Part shown: positions 50,316-59,204 of the stretch, one piece after another | Position numbering within the stretch: position 1 is the stretch's first letter | How the letters are laid out: each line of letters starts with the position of its first letter | From: Theocolax elegans | Taxonomy: Eukaryota > Arthropoda > Insecta > Hymenoptera > Cerocephalidae | Assembly (NCBI GenBank): GCA_026168455.1 | Contig: CM047427.1 | Coordinates: forward strand, 15,529,505-15,593,504 | Length of the DNA: 64,000 nucleotides | Direction: 5' to 3' | Position numbers and translations under genes: made by a program | The notes under the pieces: generated by a model | The model's database searches: none | What the model was told of the DNA's origin: nothing | The model's input: the letters and a program-made list of their open reading frames with translations, nothing else

Positions 50316-53300
50316 CCTCCCTAGCTCGAGGGGCGGTTTTGGTGAGGGGTGTCGCGCGCCCTTCATGCGCGAAAAATTCAAGAATTCCGGCTCAATTAGG
50401 ATTTTCAAAGCGCGCATTTGCATCCTCGAAGCCAACCACCCACCCCATTCTCTTTCCTTCTCTCACTCTCTCTCTCTCTCTTTCTCTACGACTGTCTGAA
50501 TAACCATCGTGAACGATTTTCTTTTTGCCGTGTTTCTCTCCTTTTTTTTAACTTCGTTTTTTTGTACCTTCTTCTCCATCTCTGCGATAAAAGAGCTCGC
50601 GAGGGAGTAGGAGAAAACTGTTGGGTTCTTCCTCTTTCTTCGGGAAGAGCGCACACCGGTTTTTAAGGAATTTCGAGATAATAAAAAAAAAAGGAAAGAG
50701 AGAAAGAAACCATTCACTCATGCCCTATTGAATATTGTATAAAAGAGTCAAAGTTAAAATTAAATGAATCCTCCTTTACAAATCTTCCCGAATGAGAAAC
50801 AGAGAGCCAACTTCTCTCCGGTCCTTTCTCTTATTATTGCTAATAAGCTGCGGAATAAATCGTGCATTTAATTTTTCTCTCTTTTTTTCTTACTTAGTGT
50901 TTGTAATTGTTAATTAAACACTGACCCCTCTCTCTCTCTCTCTCTCTCTTTCTCCTTCTCACTATGCAACTGCCACGAATTTCAAGTAGCCACGTTTCAA
51001 ACAATACATCAACGTTTACCAGGTTATTAAATTTTAATTAAATACCGCAACTAATTTGCGGTAGTATTGTGCATTTAAAATTATTTTAACTCTACGTTAC
51101 TGTGTAAAGATCTTCGTTTTAGCAAGAATTTATTATGTGCCACTTGAGAACCATTCTTAGAATTAGTACTACCATATTTTCTTATATCACAATAATATTA
51201 TCCATTCAATATCTTTAAATATCCATTAAATATCTTTATCATTCTACAATACGTTATTGTTATTATCTATATTTTTCAGCACTAAAAAATGTGTACATTA
51301 TTCCCGGTGTATGAACTTTTATATAGGTTTTATGTGTACAACGAAAAAGACTTTAAAAAAATAATGTTTTCCGATGAACGGATTTAAAATCCACGAACGG
51401 ATTCCCAAATAACGAGGAAATCATTCATTACTATAAAGGAAATACGTGATTGGACCTATAAAGTACACAAACAGCAGCAACCACCACAAGAGACACCCAA
51501 GATAAACTAAATTAGTGGCGAAAAAAGAGTCTAAATAAAAGTGAAGATAAAAGGTGTCGAGCAATCATCCAGGTGTAACGCGAATTTTGGTATTATGAAG
51601 GTAATCGGCTGTCTCCTTTCTTCTCGTGCCTGTGTGTGTGCGTGTGTGTGCGTGCACGGGAGAGTGTATGTGTATTTTCGAGCTATTGGAAATCGATAGG
51701 CGGGTGGCCGGCGCGTTGCATATCACCGGAATCGACGCGTTGTGCGCGAAACACGAGAGCGTCGCCTCGCAACGCCACCGGGTATTAACGAAAATTATAC
51801 GAAAGACTCAAATATAGCGAGCGAGCGAGAGAGAGACATTGAAGTCTATTGTAATAGCATCGAGGCAACGAAACAAAAAAAAAGCACAGCAAAAAAAAAC
51901 AAAAAAATTGATATCGTATTTAGGATATTAAAAAAGTTTTGCTAAACCCGGGTCTGTGTGTACCGGTTACAACGTGTAAAATGAAACGTAACCGCGTTGA
52001 CGCGAAAATTCATAAACCAATATCGCTCGGTCTTCCTATGCATTTTGATCCACGCGAATTTCGAACGAGGTACGCGAACATTATGCAGTTTATAACGGAC
52101 TTGTTACGATCCTTTGTATTTTTCTTCGACCATTTTTTTTTCAGCGTCATATTCTCTCGTTTTGGAAATGTATTGCATTTCAAAATCTCTACCTTTCTCA
52201 TAACCAAATGTATGTATATCCAATTTATTTTTATTAAAACTTGTAAATACGTTGTTGGTGATTTTGTTGTTGTTTTTTCATGACGGAGGAAATGTATTAC
52301 AAAAGATTTTCGATTTACAGATACGCGTGTATTTTTAATCTCTTTTAAAATGATGCTGTGTGTTCAGGGGATATTTTTTTATCATTTGGAAACAGATACT
52401 GTTTATTTCATTTTCTACGTATCTACATACGAAGAGATAATTTATGAAACTGATGCTGCGGTATCGATTGGTCGCGCTGCTAAATTTGCGTATTATGCGC
52501 TACGACATACAAAAAATATTTGAATTTATGCGCTTAATGTAATTAAAATAATAATCTTCTAAATTAATGATAATAATAATAATAATAAGGATTAATAAGT
52601 ATAGTTAATTTACGAAATTCAATATATTCAAGTATAAATAACACTTTAAGATTAACGATGTTAACAATTTTTAATTATTGTTTATAAAAATATATTCGAC
52701 GAGTGGTTGTATCAAAATTTAAATTACCTATATATTAAATGAAACTAAAATATTAAGAATACATCAAGTGTAAGCGTTCAAGACTGATGTCCGACTATAC
52801 GCGAACTTTCTACTTAAGGTGATGGGATAATCCGACACCGCAATCTATAGATGAATTTCTATTTGGGTATAAATACGAGGATTTATGAAATGTATTTTTG
52901 ATAAAAATTAAGAACTAATCACTAAAAATTCTTGAGATTTATATTCACCGCAATAATCTGAAAAAGCTTCCTGATAGTCATTCACTACATAACCAACCCA
53001 TGAACCAATATATTGCATTATTATTATACTATTTAAACCGCGTGCTGCGGTAAAAGTAATGCCTGCAGCAATAGGTGAGTTACATTAAAATGAAAATTAC
53101 TTTAATGTTAAATCGTATAGGTAGATGGGTGATAGACTGGCTGTTATAGTATACGGTATATTTACGTTTATATTTAATAATTAGAAGATCAGCATATCAG
53201 AAAGAGATATATATTTTATGACTATTTGTATATAGTATTAGTGCGAAATATTATCGAAAGCGATTTGGATAGATGCGCAAAAGAAAGATGTCCGTGACGA

Positions 53301-53607
53301 TGGAGTTGATAAAAATGAAGGAGAGAGGAAAGGCAGGAAGAGGGAATGGGGTCTGACCTGTGGTAGTCGCTGCTGCGGTAAGAAGCTCTTTCCAGGTTGG
53401 GCTAGGATGCGGGGGAGAGCGTTGACCAGGCCGTTGTTGGCCGGTTGGCCAGTACTCACCGGCGGCCGCGGCTGCCTTCCCAGCGTCCAGGGCTCCATAC
53501 GGCGGTATACCCATGTGCGCGGGTGGCGGCTGCGTCAAGTGGTCCCCGTTCGGGCAGAAAAACGGTAGCCCGCTCGGATGCGTCCCCGTCAGGCCCATTT
53601 TACTCGC
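27506..53607 (-). CDS. pan: TCF/LEF transcription factor (pangolin), 5' part missing
   Basis: Exons in transcript order: 53607-53460, 43674-43584, 43031-42936, 41913-41776, 38883-38801, 38478-38348, then 37714-37549 or 35711-35552, then 33363-33294 and 27998-27506 (stop). Every junction is GT-AG and in phase, giving 471 residues of a partial protein (with the 37.6-kb exon). Visible landmarks are [64 protein letters not shown], the HMG box starting [20 protein letters not shown], a Lys/Arg nuclear-localisation tail, and a C-clamp (CRARFGLDQ...WCKPCRRKKKC). These proteins bind WWCAAAG-type Wnt response elements, repress with Groucho, and activate with beta-catenin/Armadillo. The acidic N-terminal beta-catenin-binding exons are not found before 64000 and probably lie beyond. 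Identity is very secure; which exons are joined in real transcripts is inferred. Confidence 0.93.
27999..30846 (-). other. pangolin intron sequence
   Basis: This is AT-rich intron between the alternative Gly-rich exon and the last exon. I see no coding sequence in it. The ORFs present (for example 30196-30603, minus) are Phe/Leu/Ser-rich low-complexity reads. Confidence 0.6.
30847..31078 (-). CDS. pan: Alternative Gly-rich terminal exon of pangolin
   Basis: After a minus-strand acceptor (AG at 31080-31079), phase-2 reading gives [20 protein letters not shown]. This is followed by long Gly runs, a Pro/Asn/Ala stretch and the end [10 protein letters not shown] before TAG (30847-30849). GC content and codon use stand out from the surrounding intron. 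The phase fits the donor of the 33.3-kb C-clamp exon, so this exon can replace the last exon. It would remove the second half (RKKKC) of the C-clamp. Confidence 0.6.
31079..33293 (-). other. pangolin intron sequence
   Basis: AT-rich intron. TA runs occur near 32580, 32655 and 32770. I see no coding sequence. Confidence 0.6.
33294..33363 (-). CDS. pan: pangolin C-clamp exon, first half
   Basis: This 70-base exon has clean borders (CGTAG before it, GTATGT after it). It encodes [20 protein letters not shown] plus PC and the first two bases of an Arg codon. Cysteines and spacing match the C-clamp of TCF E-tail isoforms. It enters in phase 1, which fits the donor of either alternative HMG exon. 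Confidence 0.9.
33364..35551 (-). other. pangolin intron with TA/TG-rich microsatellite block
   Basis: This is intron between the 35.6-kb alternative HMG exon and the C-clamp exon. 34918-35340 is an alternating TA/TG/CA block (many ATAT, GTGT and ACAC tracts) that produces spurious ORFs on both strands. No coding sequence is seen. Confidence 0.65.
34918..35340. repeat. TA/TG-rich alternating purine-pyrimidine block
   Basis: About 420 bases are dominated by TATA, TGTG and CACA dinucleotide runs, all within a pangolin intron. It is simple-sequence DNA with potential for unusual helix forms. Confidence 0.75.
35552..35711 (-). CDS. pan: pangolin alternative HMG-box second-half exon (version 2)
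   Basis: After AG at 35713-35712 the exon opens [20 protein letters not shown], then [12 protein letters not shown], and a basic KKRKRKQD tail. It is 160 bases long and leaves in phase 1 at GGAG|GTATTC. If the donor is not used, translation continues to TAA at 35516-35518. It is the counterpart of the exon at 37549-37714 (same start phase, end phase and layout). Only one of the two can follow the first HMG exon sensibly. It keeps the [11 protein letters not shown] wording seen in vertebrate TCFs. Confidence 0.88.
35712..37548 (-). other. Intron between the two alternative HMG exons
   Basis: AT-rich, with AAT runs at 36880-36935. A basic open stretch at about 36320-36434 has an acceptor before it but does not join in a useful phase (see rejected items). 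Nothing else coding is seen. Confidence 0.6.
37549..37714 (-). CDS. pan: pangolin alternative HMG-box second-half exon (version 1)
   Basis: After AG at 37716-37715 the exon reads [20 protein letters not shown], then [19 protein letters not shown], and [10 protein letters not shown]. It has 166 bases and leaves in phase 1 at GGAG|GTACCA. If unspliced it stops at TAG (37529-37531) after five or so further residues. It follows the first HMG exon (ending LGRR) in phase 0. It keeps the canonical [10 protein letters not shown] wording, while the [12 protein letters not shown] helix differs from version 2. Confidence 0.9.
37715..38347 (-). other. pangolin intron between HMG exons
   Basis: T- and A-rich intron of 633 bases separating the first and second HMG-box exons. 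No coding sequence is seen. Confidence 0.7.
38348..38478 (-). CDS. pan: pangolin HMG-box first-half exon
   Basis: The exon encodes [20 protein letters not shown], then [18 protein letters not shown] and ILGRR. This is nearly invariant across animal TCF/LEF proteins. It has a TTTCAG acceptor and a GTAAGT donor, entering in phase 1 and leaving in phase 0. Confidence 0.97.
38801..38883 (-). CDS. pan: pangolin linker exon before the HMG box
   Basis: 83 bases encoding a Ser/Thr/Gln/Asn-rich linker ([20 protein letters not shown]). It enters in phase 2 and leaves in phase 1. Both upstream partners (the 41.8-kb exon and the alternative first exon at 39540) end in the matching phase. It is therefore the common entry point for long and short isoforms. 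Confidence 0.85.
38957..39540 (-). CDS. pan: Alternative first coding exon of pangolin (N-terminally distinct isoform)
   Basis: The exon starts with ATG at 39540, runs 584 bases without a stop and leaves at CG|GTATTA in the phase of the 38.8-kb exon. With the downstream exons it gives a 508-residue protein (with the 37.6-kb exon). Its 194 residues begin [20 protein letters not shown] and include acidic stretches, [20 protein letters not shown], and an aromatic/Pro segment ([20 protein letters not shown]). None of it resembles the beta-catenin-binding domain or the long-isoform middle region. A GC-rich promoter-like block lies directly upstream. From memory, Drosophila pan has an isoform (J) with a distinct N-terminus; homology to it is untested. 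Confidence 0.75.
39541..40450 (-). promoter_or_regulatory. GC-rich internal promoter region of pangolin
   Basis: About 900 bases rich in CG, with GA/CT tracts (40030-40090), lie immediately upstream of the alternative start codon at 39540, against AT-rich intron on both sides. Position and composition suggest a promoter and 5' UTR; no TATA box stands out. Open frames on both strands here follow the composition. Confidence 0.5.
40451..41775 (-). other. pangolin intron sequence
   Basis: The region becomes progressively AT-rich away from the 40-kb promoter-like block. No exon is supported. An ATC run at 41722-41752 sits just downstream (in transcript sense) of the 41.8-kb exon donor. Confidence 0.55.
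41722..41752. repeat. ATC trinucleotide microsatellite
   Basis: About ten consecutive TCA/ATC units lie in pangolin intron sequence, close to the donor of the 41.8-kb exon. Confidence 0.85.
41776..41913 (-). CDS. pan: pangolin exon ([13 protein letters not shown])
   Basis: 138 bases, phase 1 in and phase 2 out, with a TTTTCAG acceptor and GTGAGA donor. It encodes [20 protein letters not shown], an Ala/His-rich stretch, and [11 protein letters not shown]. This segment is characteristic of insect and vertebrate LEF/TCF proteins between the context-dependent regulatory region and the HMG box. Confidence 0.92.
42936..43031 (-). CDS. pan: pangolin exon ([16 protein letters not shown])
   Basis: 96 bases with a TTGCAG acceptor and a GTTTGT donor. 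It encodes [20 protein letters not shown], then [11 protein letters not shown]. The phases match both neighbours: the Trp codon is split over the upstream junction and a Ser codon over the downstream one. Confidence 0.93.
43584..43674 (-). CDS. pan: pangolin exon ([20 protein letters not shown])
   Basis: 91 bases with acceptor AATAG and donor GTAAGT. It encodes [20 protein letters not shown], then PEMTQVAAS and the first two bases of Trp. The [15 protein letters not shown] sequence is a well-known TCF segment. Confidence 0.93.
47760..47889. repeat. Long purine (GA/GGA) tract
   Basis: About 130 bases are almost all G and A on the plus strand (GAGAGG, GGAGAGGAGA and AAGAG repeats) with few interruptions. 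It is simple-sequence DNA of the mirror-repeat kind that can form triplexes. It lies inside a pangolin intron. Confidence 0.75.
50268..50311. repeat. CT dinucleotide microsatellite
   Basis: An uninterrupted (CT)n run of about 40 bases in a pangolin intron. Other shorter CT runs lie nearby (50461-50485). Confidence 0.85.
53460..53607 (-). CDS. pan: pangolin exon ([11 protein letters not shown])
   Basis: 148 bases with a TTGCAG acceptor (AG at 53609-53608) and a GTGAGT donor, entering in phase 0 and leaving in phase 1. It encodes [20 protein letters not shown], then [17 protein letters not shown] and an Ala-rich end. This is the Pro-rich region following the beta-catenin-binding domain in insect TCFs. 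It is the most 5' pangolin exon I can identify in the window. Confidence 0.92.
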
Positions 53608-54540
53608 CTGCAACAAAACAAAATTCATACGTTATAATTTTCAATCAGGTAGACCGTAATTAGAATTAACACATTAATTATTACTTAAGATAAATACATT
53701 TACATCTGTAATCTCTAAATATTACTATTAAGTGAAAGTAGAAGAGCGTTAAATGAAAAGTCGAATAACGGGGATAAAAATAAAATATTAATAGGGAAAG
53801 CGTAGCAGTAGGAGAGTTAGACAGTTGAAATGCCAAGCGAAGGTTCGCCTAACGTTTCCCTCCGCTACAGAGGAAATGGTAAAATTCAACTCGTGTACTT
53901 GACAGCTCGATAAGCGCACCGAAATTTCACCGAGAGTGAATTCTCACCCCGGCAAATTTGGGTGGGTATACGCGCGTACCGGAGGTAAGCAAAAAGATTT
54001 CCGAGGCGAAAAGCGGGTATACGGCGGGCGCGATACTCGGCAACGTAGCTCGAGAGTCGAGAATAACATTTTCACCGGGCTATTACGTTCCGAGTTTGCA
54101 TGCTAAATTGGAAGGTTCAGCGGCACCCCTTTTTCCGAGTTTTATTCCCCATCGGTCGTCGCGGGGTGGGTGGGGTTTCAGCTGGCCGCCGCACTCTCGC
54201 ACACCCTTTGATCTCGACGTTCCCGTATCTCGCTGGCTCGGCATGCAGGATCCGCGTGAAAAAAGACCACCGCCCGGCGATCGAATTAAATCATCTTTAT
54301 GCATATCGTTCCCGATCGGTAATAAGCTACCTTGAGATACCCCGAAAAGACACTGCTTGAATAAATCGAGGGTGTCGCAAGACTCTTTGGTAAACGTCTG
54401 CCATCCCTCGAAAAATATCAACAGAGTACAAGAGGGCTGTACTGTCGTGGATCCGATCGTCCCGACGTTTTACCAATTTCAATGAAAGTCAAGTGTCCGT
54501 CCTCGAGGTTCGAGTCGGCTCTCTCCCTCGACAAAGCTAA
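53608..54540 (-). other. Intron between the transposase-derived ORF and the 53.5-kb pangolin exon
   Basis: Mixed composition, GC-richer from about 53940 to 54330. No exon with family resemblance is seen on either strand. Confidence 0.55.
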
Positions 54541-55861
54541 TTAGCCCAAAACATCGGGAGGACTCGGGACCGGGATGGAGCGGGTGGAGGGGCGTCTCTC
54601 TCTCTCACTCACTCTCTCTTTCTCTCTCTCTCTTTCTCTCCCTCTCCCTTTCCCCTCCCCAGAGTCGCTCGGTCCGCCCTCTCCTCGGGGCTGTTTCCAC
54701 ACTCCGCGATCGATAAGCGAAACGTTTTCTCTCCCGCGGCTTACCATGAACGTCGCGGTGGCGCGCATCGCCCTGACCGCCAGCAGAAATCCAGGATCCA
54801 GGGGCTCGGACTCCATCCACGTCAGCACCCTCGACAGCAATCCCACGACCTCCTTCGCCTCCGGCGTCCTCGATTCTCCCTCCTCCGAGTCCTCCTCCCC
54901 CGCCGATCCTTCCGTCTCCTCGAGGGGCTCCTTCTTCCCAAGGCCACGAACCCGCGCGCTTTCCTCGTCCAAGAGCCAACTGCGTATCTCCTCGTCGTTC
55001 ACCTCCAAGCCGGTCTCCCTCGCCAGGACGCGCAGCTCCTTCGTTTCTCGAAGCACATTCCTCCTCCTTGTCCTCCTTATTCTTTTCCTTCTCCTCCAGG
55101 AGGGGCAACGACCGGGTCCAGCATCGAATGAACGTCTCGGGGCGAATAGCCAGCCAAGCTCGGTGCAGCTCCGCGAACGCCTCCTTCATCGAGCAGCGAC
55201 GTAGGTACGCTCCCAATACCACCGGGACTCCCAGCATCCTCGCCTCGGCTAGGGCGCCCAGCAGCAGAAAAACCGCCAGTCGGATCCTCAGCTCCGTGGA
55301 GACCGGTCTAGGGTCGACGTACTCTCGGGCGGGTACCACAAGCAGTCTGACCAGGCCATCCGCAGCCACGCAGTCTTCCTCGCTAGGCAGGTAGTCTGCT
55401 CGCTCCGCCACGAGGACGACACCCGCCGGGTGAACTGCCATCGCCGTTAGGGCGAATTCCCGGTGGAACCACCAAAGGAACAAGTCGGTGGTGAGGCTTG
55501 CACGGCCTCCCCCGGCGTAGACAACCGGCTGGCTCAGCATGTTGACGCCCTCGAGGCAGCGGGGCCGCCATTCCCGTCCGACGACTAGGAGACGAGTTCG
55601 GTGTCGACCCTCGCGGTCCGCCGCCCCCAGGACCCAGACTCGGTCGGCCGAGGGACCCGAGCGGCGGCCCGGCAGGTCTCGCCAGTCGAGGAAGAGGACG
55701 TGAGCGAGGTAGACCCTCCGGGCCCCGTGCAGCGTCTGCTCCTCGAGGGAGTCGGCGGCGGGAGCAGCGGGGTCGTCGGCTCGACGGCGGCGGTGTCGTT
55801 GGTCCCTGGCGTCCGGTGCGACTGCGTCGTCGGAGGTGGCGGCGTCCGGGGGCGGGCGCAT
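54541..55861 (-). CDS. DDE_1 (pogo/Tigger/jerky-type) transposase-derived ORF, catalytically dead, frameshifted
   Basis: The minus-strand frame from 55861 reads a DDE_1-type domain: VWVLGAADREGRHRTRLLVV, WRPRCLEGVNMLSQPVVYAG, ASLTTDLFLWWFHREFALTA, VHPAGVVLVAERADYLPSEE and MKEAFAELHRAWLAIRPETF with IRCWTRSLPLLEE. These match the LVIGKxxxPRCFK, LFxEWF, LLLLDNAPSH and EAWxxVxPxTLRNCWR blocks of the family, but the catalytic acids are absent (VAERA in place of LLDNA; no QPMDQG). At about 55060 the family-like sequence continues one frame over: LRETKELRVLARETGLEVND, RSWLLDEE, an acidic stretch, and LLSRVLTWMESEPLDPGFLL. That frame reaches a GTAAGC donor at 54744, or TAG near 54541 if unspliced, through a repeat-derived Arg/Glu tail. 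The N-terminus is unclear: all three frames are open to 55997 and no HTH/CENPB DNA-binding part is seen. The ORF is very GC-rich, unlike its flanks. It looks like an exapted or decaying host copy. Confidence 0.75.
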
Positions 55862-56480
55862 GCGCGCCGGGTCGCATCGACCGGGGTCCCCATGGTGGTC
55901 GGGTCGGGGGCTCCTCGGGGGGGTCGGCTTCCGCGTCCGCCGGAGACGAGGTCGAGGCGGTGAGCTCGCCGGCGGTTGTCCGGCAGCTGGGCGACATGCC
56001 GGCTAGCTCATTAGCCTGAAGTCTCCGATCCCGCGTCCGGCGGGGAGGTGGAGCGGATGAAAGAGAGAGCGGGACAGAGAGAGAAAGGAGGCAGCAGCCG
56101 GGTGCTCTCTGGCTCCGGTGGTCGATGCGAGGAGGCGAGGAAGCGAGGAAGCGAGCGAGCGCGTGGCACGCGCGCCTCGCTACCGAACGATGACTGAGCG
56201 TCGGGCTGCGACGCGCCCGTCAAAGGCCGGAGCGGGAACGGGAAAGGCTTTGATGTGCCGGCGCTCGCCGCGCACAAAGCAAAAGCTGCGGCCCCGGCGC
56301 CGTCGGGAGAGGCGACCCCACACGCCCGGGAAGCTCGAGCGAGCCCTGGATAGCGAGACCGAGCGAGATCGAGCGGTGAGGGGGAAGCGCCGCCCGGGGA
56401 CGGGGACGGCGAGCGCACCCACCCACGTTACGCGCTCCCTGTTCTTCGCTGTTCTTCGCTGTTCTTCGCTGTTCTTCGCA
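55862..56480 (-). promoter_or_regulatory. GC-rich region upstream of the transposase-derived ORF
   Basis: Very GC-rich DNA with open frames on all strands and no recognisable domain. An alternative start at 55997 (MSPSCRTTAGELTASTSSPA on the minus strand) reads plausibly but is in a different frame from the DDE domain; a run of G at 55917-55923 lies between. It probably holds the promoter and 5' leader of that gene. Confidence 0.4.
56440..56479. repeat. Decamer tandem repeat (GTTCTTCGCT x4)
   Basis: Four back-to-back copies of GTTCTTCGCT, the last ending in A. It is a short perfect minisatellite at the edge of the GC-rich block. Confidence 0.9.
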
Positions 56481-59142
56481 TGTACTTCGCCGACTCGCGG
56501 AGGCTCCGCTCCGGGTGTCGGACGCATCTCATCGCGACCTCGAGCCACCTGTTTTCTCCTTCTGGGATCGATCGTGCTGCGATTGCGCCCCGAGGACCGA
56601 ATTCTTGGCCGAACTGCTCTTCGACCCTGTGTTTCACTTTACTTATTCGTGTAAACCCCTTTTTTCATTTATTATTTTCACTTTCTCTATGTAGCCACTC
56701 GTCGCAACTTTGCAAACGATAGATAGCTTTAACCAAGGCATTAGAAATATCTTTAATAAAAAAATCAAGTTTATATTTCGGAATTATTATTTAATTTTTT
56801 CATATTAAGTAATATTTTAATTTTTAAATATTTTTTTAATATTTTATCTTAATATCTTACCAAATAGTTATAGAAAATGTCCATAGTTATTTTCATTTTA
56901 CTAAAAATGTTTTATTAATTGAATTTTCAATTTTTTTTGTTTAATATGTACACATTTAAATTGATGTATCGTATAATATTATTTGGTATGTCTAGTTTAA
57001 TATTAATAACTGCAGAATCTGCGTATATATTTGTGGTAATGAACAGTAACGAAACAGAACATAATAACGTTTAAGAAAGTAGAAAAAGAACTTGTGAAGT
57101 TGCTAAGTGTGATAGATCGAAAATATAATTGAGATCTGCCGGGGTTAAAATATAGGTTATAGATGAAGCGTAATATACAAATGGAATATAAAGCGATTAA
57201 ACTGTAACTTGGCAGATGGATGGTAAACAGAAATGTTGAAAAAAGGAACATAACGTACACGAAACCGAATGAGTAAGAGCGATGTAAAGTAACAACAACA
57301 ACAGTAGAACAACAGTGAAAAGGAAAAAGGAAAACGTCGAGACTGCTAATCCGTTTGTTAGGTCATCCGTCATAGTTTCATCGTGCGAATCCAGGTTTGG
57401 AACGTATCCAAAACCCGGTATGAGCTTTGTCTCGTAGCGTCTGTGTACCGCGTGTAGAACAGAATTTTCGCACGTCGCGAAAAGGCGAACAGCTAGAAGG
57501 AAGCGCGGTCAAAAACAATGGCGTAATCGTTTAGCGAACTGGAAAGACGAGTTGCACATCGCGGCTCGCGAACAACGCATCTTCTGTGCTCGATACCCTA
57601 CGAATTTACGTTTTCCCTGAATAGAAAGAGAGAGAGAGAGGGAGAGAGAGGGAAGCTCGGCACTTTGATCTTTTAGATATCCTATGCGCGTTTCTGCATG
57701 AATACCACGCGCATGATAATTATCGTTATCGTTATCAGTGCCCGGTTTTCTCTGTTATACAGGTTGCGAGAATTCGCACACGCGTCTATACGCGTATATC
57801 CACGTTACATCACTTTAGCTATTCGCGTAATTACACTTCCAATTACCAAGTGCAAAAGTCCTAGGCTATAGGCACACGAGCTCATACGCGATGCTCTCGT
57901 AACGTACATTTTCAATGGAGTTTCTAGGACTCGAACGATATCATCCGTTCCGTGAGCAACATCAGCGACCAGTCCAAGATAATTACTAAGCCCATTAATT
58001 TCATATTTATATGTATCGATACACTCTCATCGATTTATGGTACTCGATTACGGTTGTACCTCAGTCCAATTTAATCCAAAGCTAATCTATTGATTACTCG
58101 GTTCGTTGACTTAATCAATTTTTTTCATCATCCTCATCTTCCGTGTATCCTATGTTAATTATGGCTTATTCCTTCGATCTCTATAACTACTAATTTACAC
58201 GTGTTTTCGTTTTAATTAGTCGAATAGAAAAATTGGTATGCGTCAAAACGTGTAATTACTTCGATTACATGTCTAAACGTTTTTAAACGTACTTAAATTT
58301 ATTCGCTTTTTTACAATTGATAACTTGATTAACACAATTTAATCACTCACAATAACGGCATAAAAAATCGTAATAAAGCAGAAAAATATTGTAACCGAGC
58401 TCGTTGAATAATGTAAAGATGGAAAATAAAGTTTATTTCAGATCGACGAGGAGACTCGAGATCGTGAATAGAGTTGGAAAGTTGATACTATATTCGATAA
58501 CTTGCACTACAATAAGAAGAATTCATAAAATAAGATTGAATAACTTATTCTTTAATTAGGTTACGTTTTCTGGTATTTATTAACCAGCAATTTAAAGTCT
58601 GCATGAACAAGGTTTATTACAATTTATTACTTGAATTAAATATAAAATGTAATTAAAAAAATTAAAATTATTGCAAATTATTAAAATTTAATTAAAATTT
58701 CACTTAAACTAATATTTTGTTAAGATCACGAAAATTATGTTTGTGTAAACATAATGTAATCATTTTTCGAATAGACGATTATCAATCTGCAAGTTGAAAT
58801 TGTATGCAGCTCTCGGATTCAAAGCTGATCATACTATTTACAAAGTGAAGTGGAAATAACGTTCAGCAATACGTGATAGATGATAAGTATATGTAAAAAC
58901 TTTGCGAAAGACGGGTTAATCAAGATCTGAAAGCGTATTTGCACGCGTTAAACAAACGCAGTGGAGGGGGTGTAAAGCTCGTATAACGAAGCATAAGCCA
59001 TATATGAACATATATGAACAAGGTTAAACTGAAAAGTATAAGAAAAAAAAGTAAGCACGAGTATATCGGATATGGACGTAGTAATGATGGAGAGGGCGAG
59101 GTATAGGCGACTATTCACCGGGAGAACGGAGGATTGAATGGC

Positions 59143-59203
59143 ACGAGCACACCGGCGCACCGGCGCACCGACGTACCGACGCACCGACGCACCGGCGTAC
59201 GTA
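59143..59203. repeat. CACCGGCG/CACCGACG octamer tandem repeat
   Basis: Six or seven imperfect copies of an eight-base unit (ACCGGCGC / ACCGACGC). It is a short GC-rich minisatellite at the start of a GC-rich island. Confidence 0.8.
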
Positions 59204-59204
59204 A

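Larger units (their letters stand above)
43675..53459 (-). other. Large pangolin intron (9.8 kb)
   Basis: No exon is supported. It contains many CT/GA microsatellites (near 45599-45620, 46326-46352, 47671-47694, 50275-50310 and 50930-50950), a Leu/Val-encoding trinucleotide run at 48080-48120, and GC-richer patches around 45060-45220, 47600-48300 and 48900-49100. Those patches could be enhancers or unstable DNA, but I see no specific sites. Confidence 0.6.

Noticed and set aside
54575..55397. Plus-strand ORFs of 209 and 108 codons over the transposase-derived ORF
   Set aside because: Ser/Leu/Pro-rich antisense of the GC-rich DDE coding strand; the minus strand carries the domain blocks.
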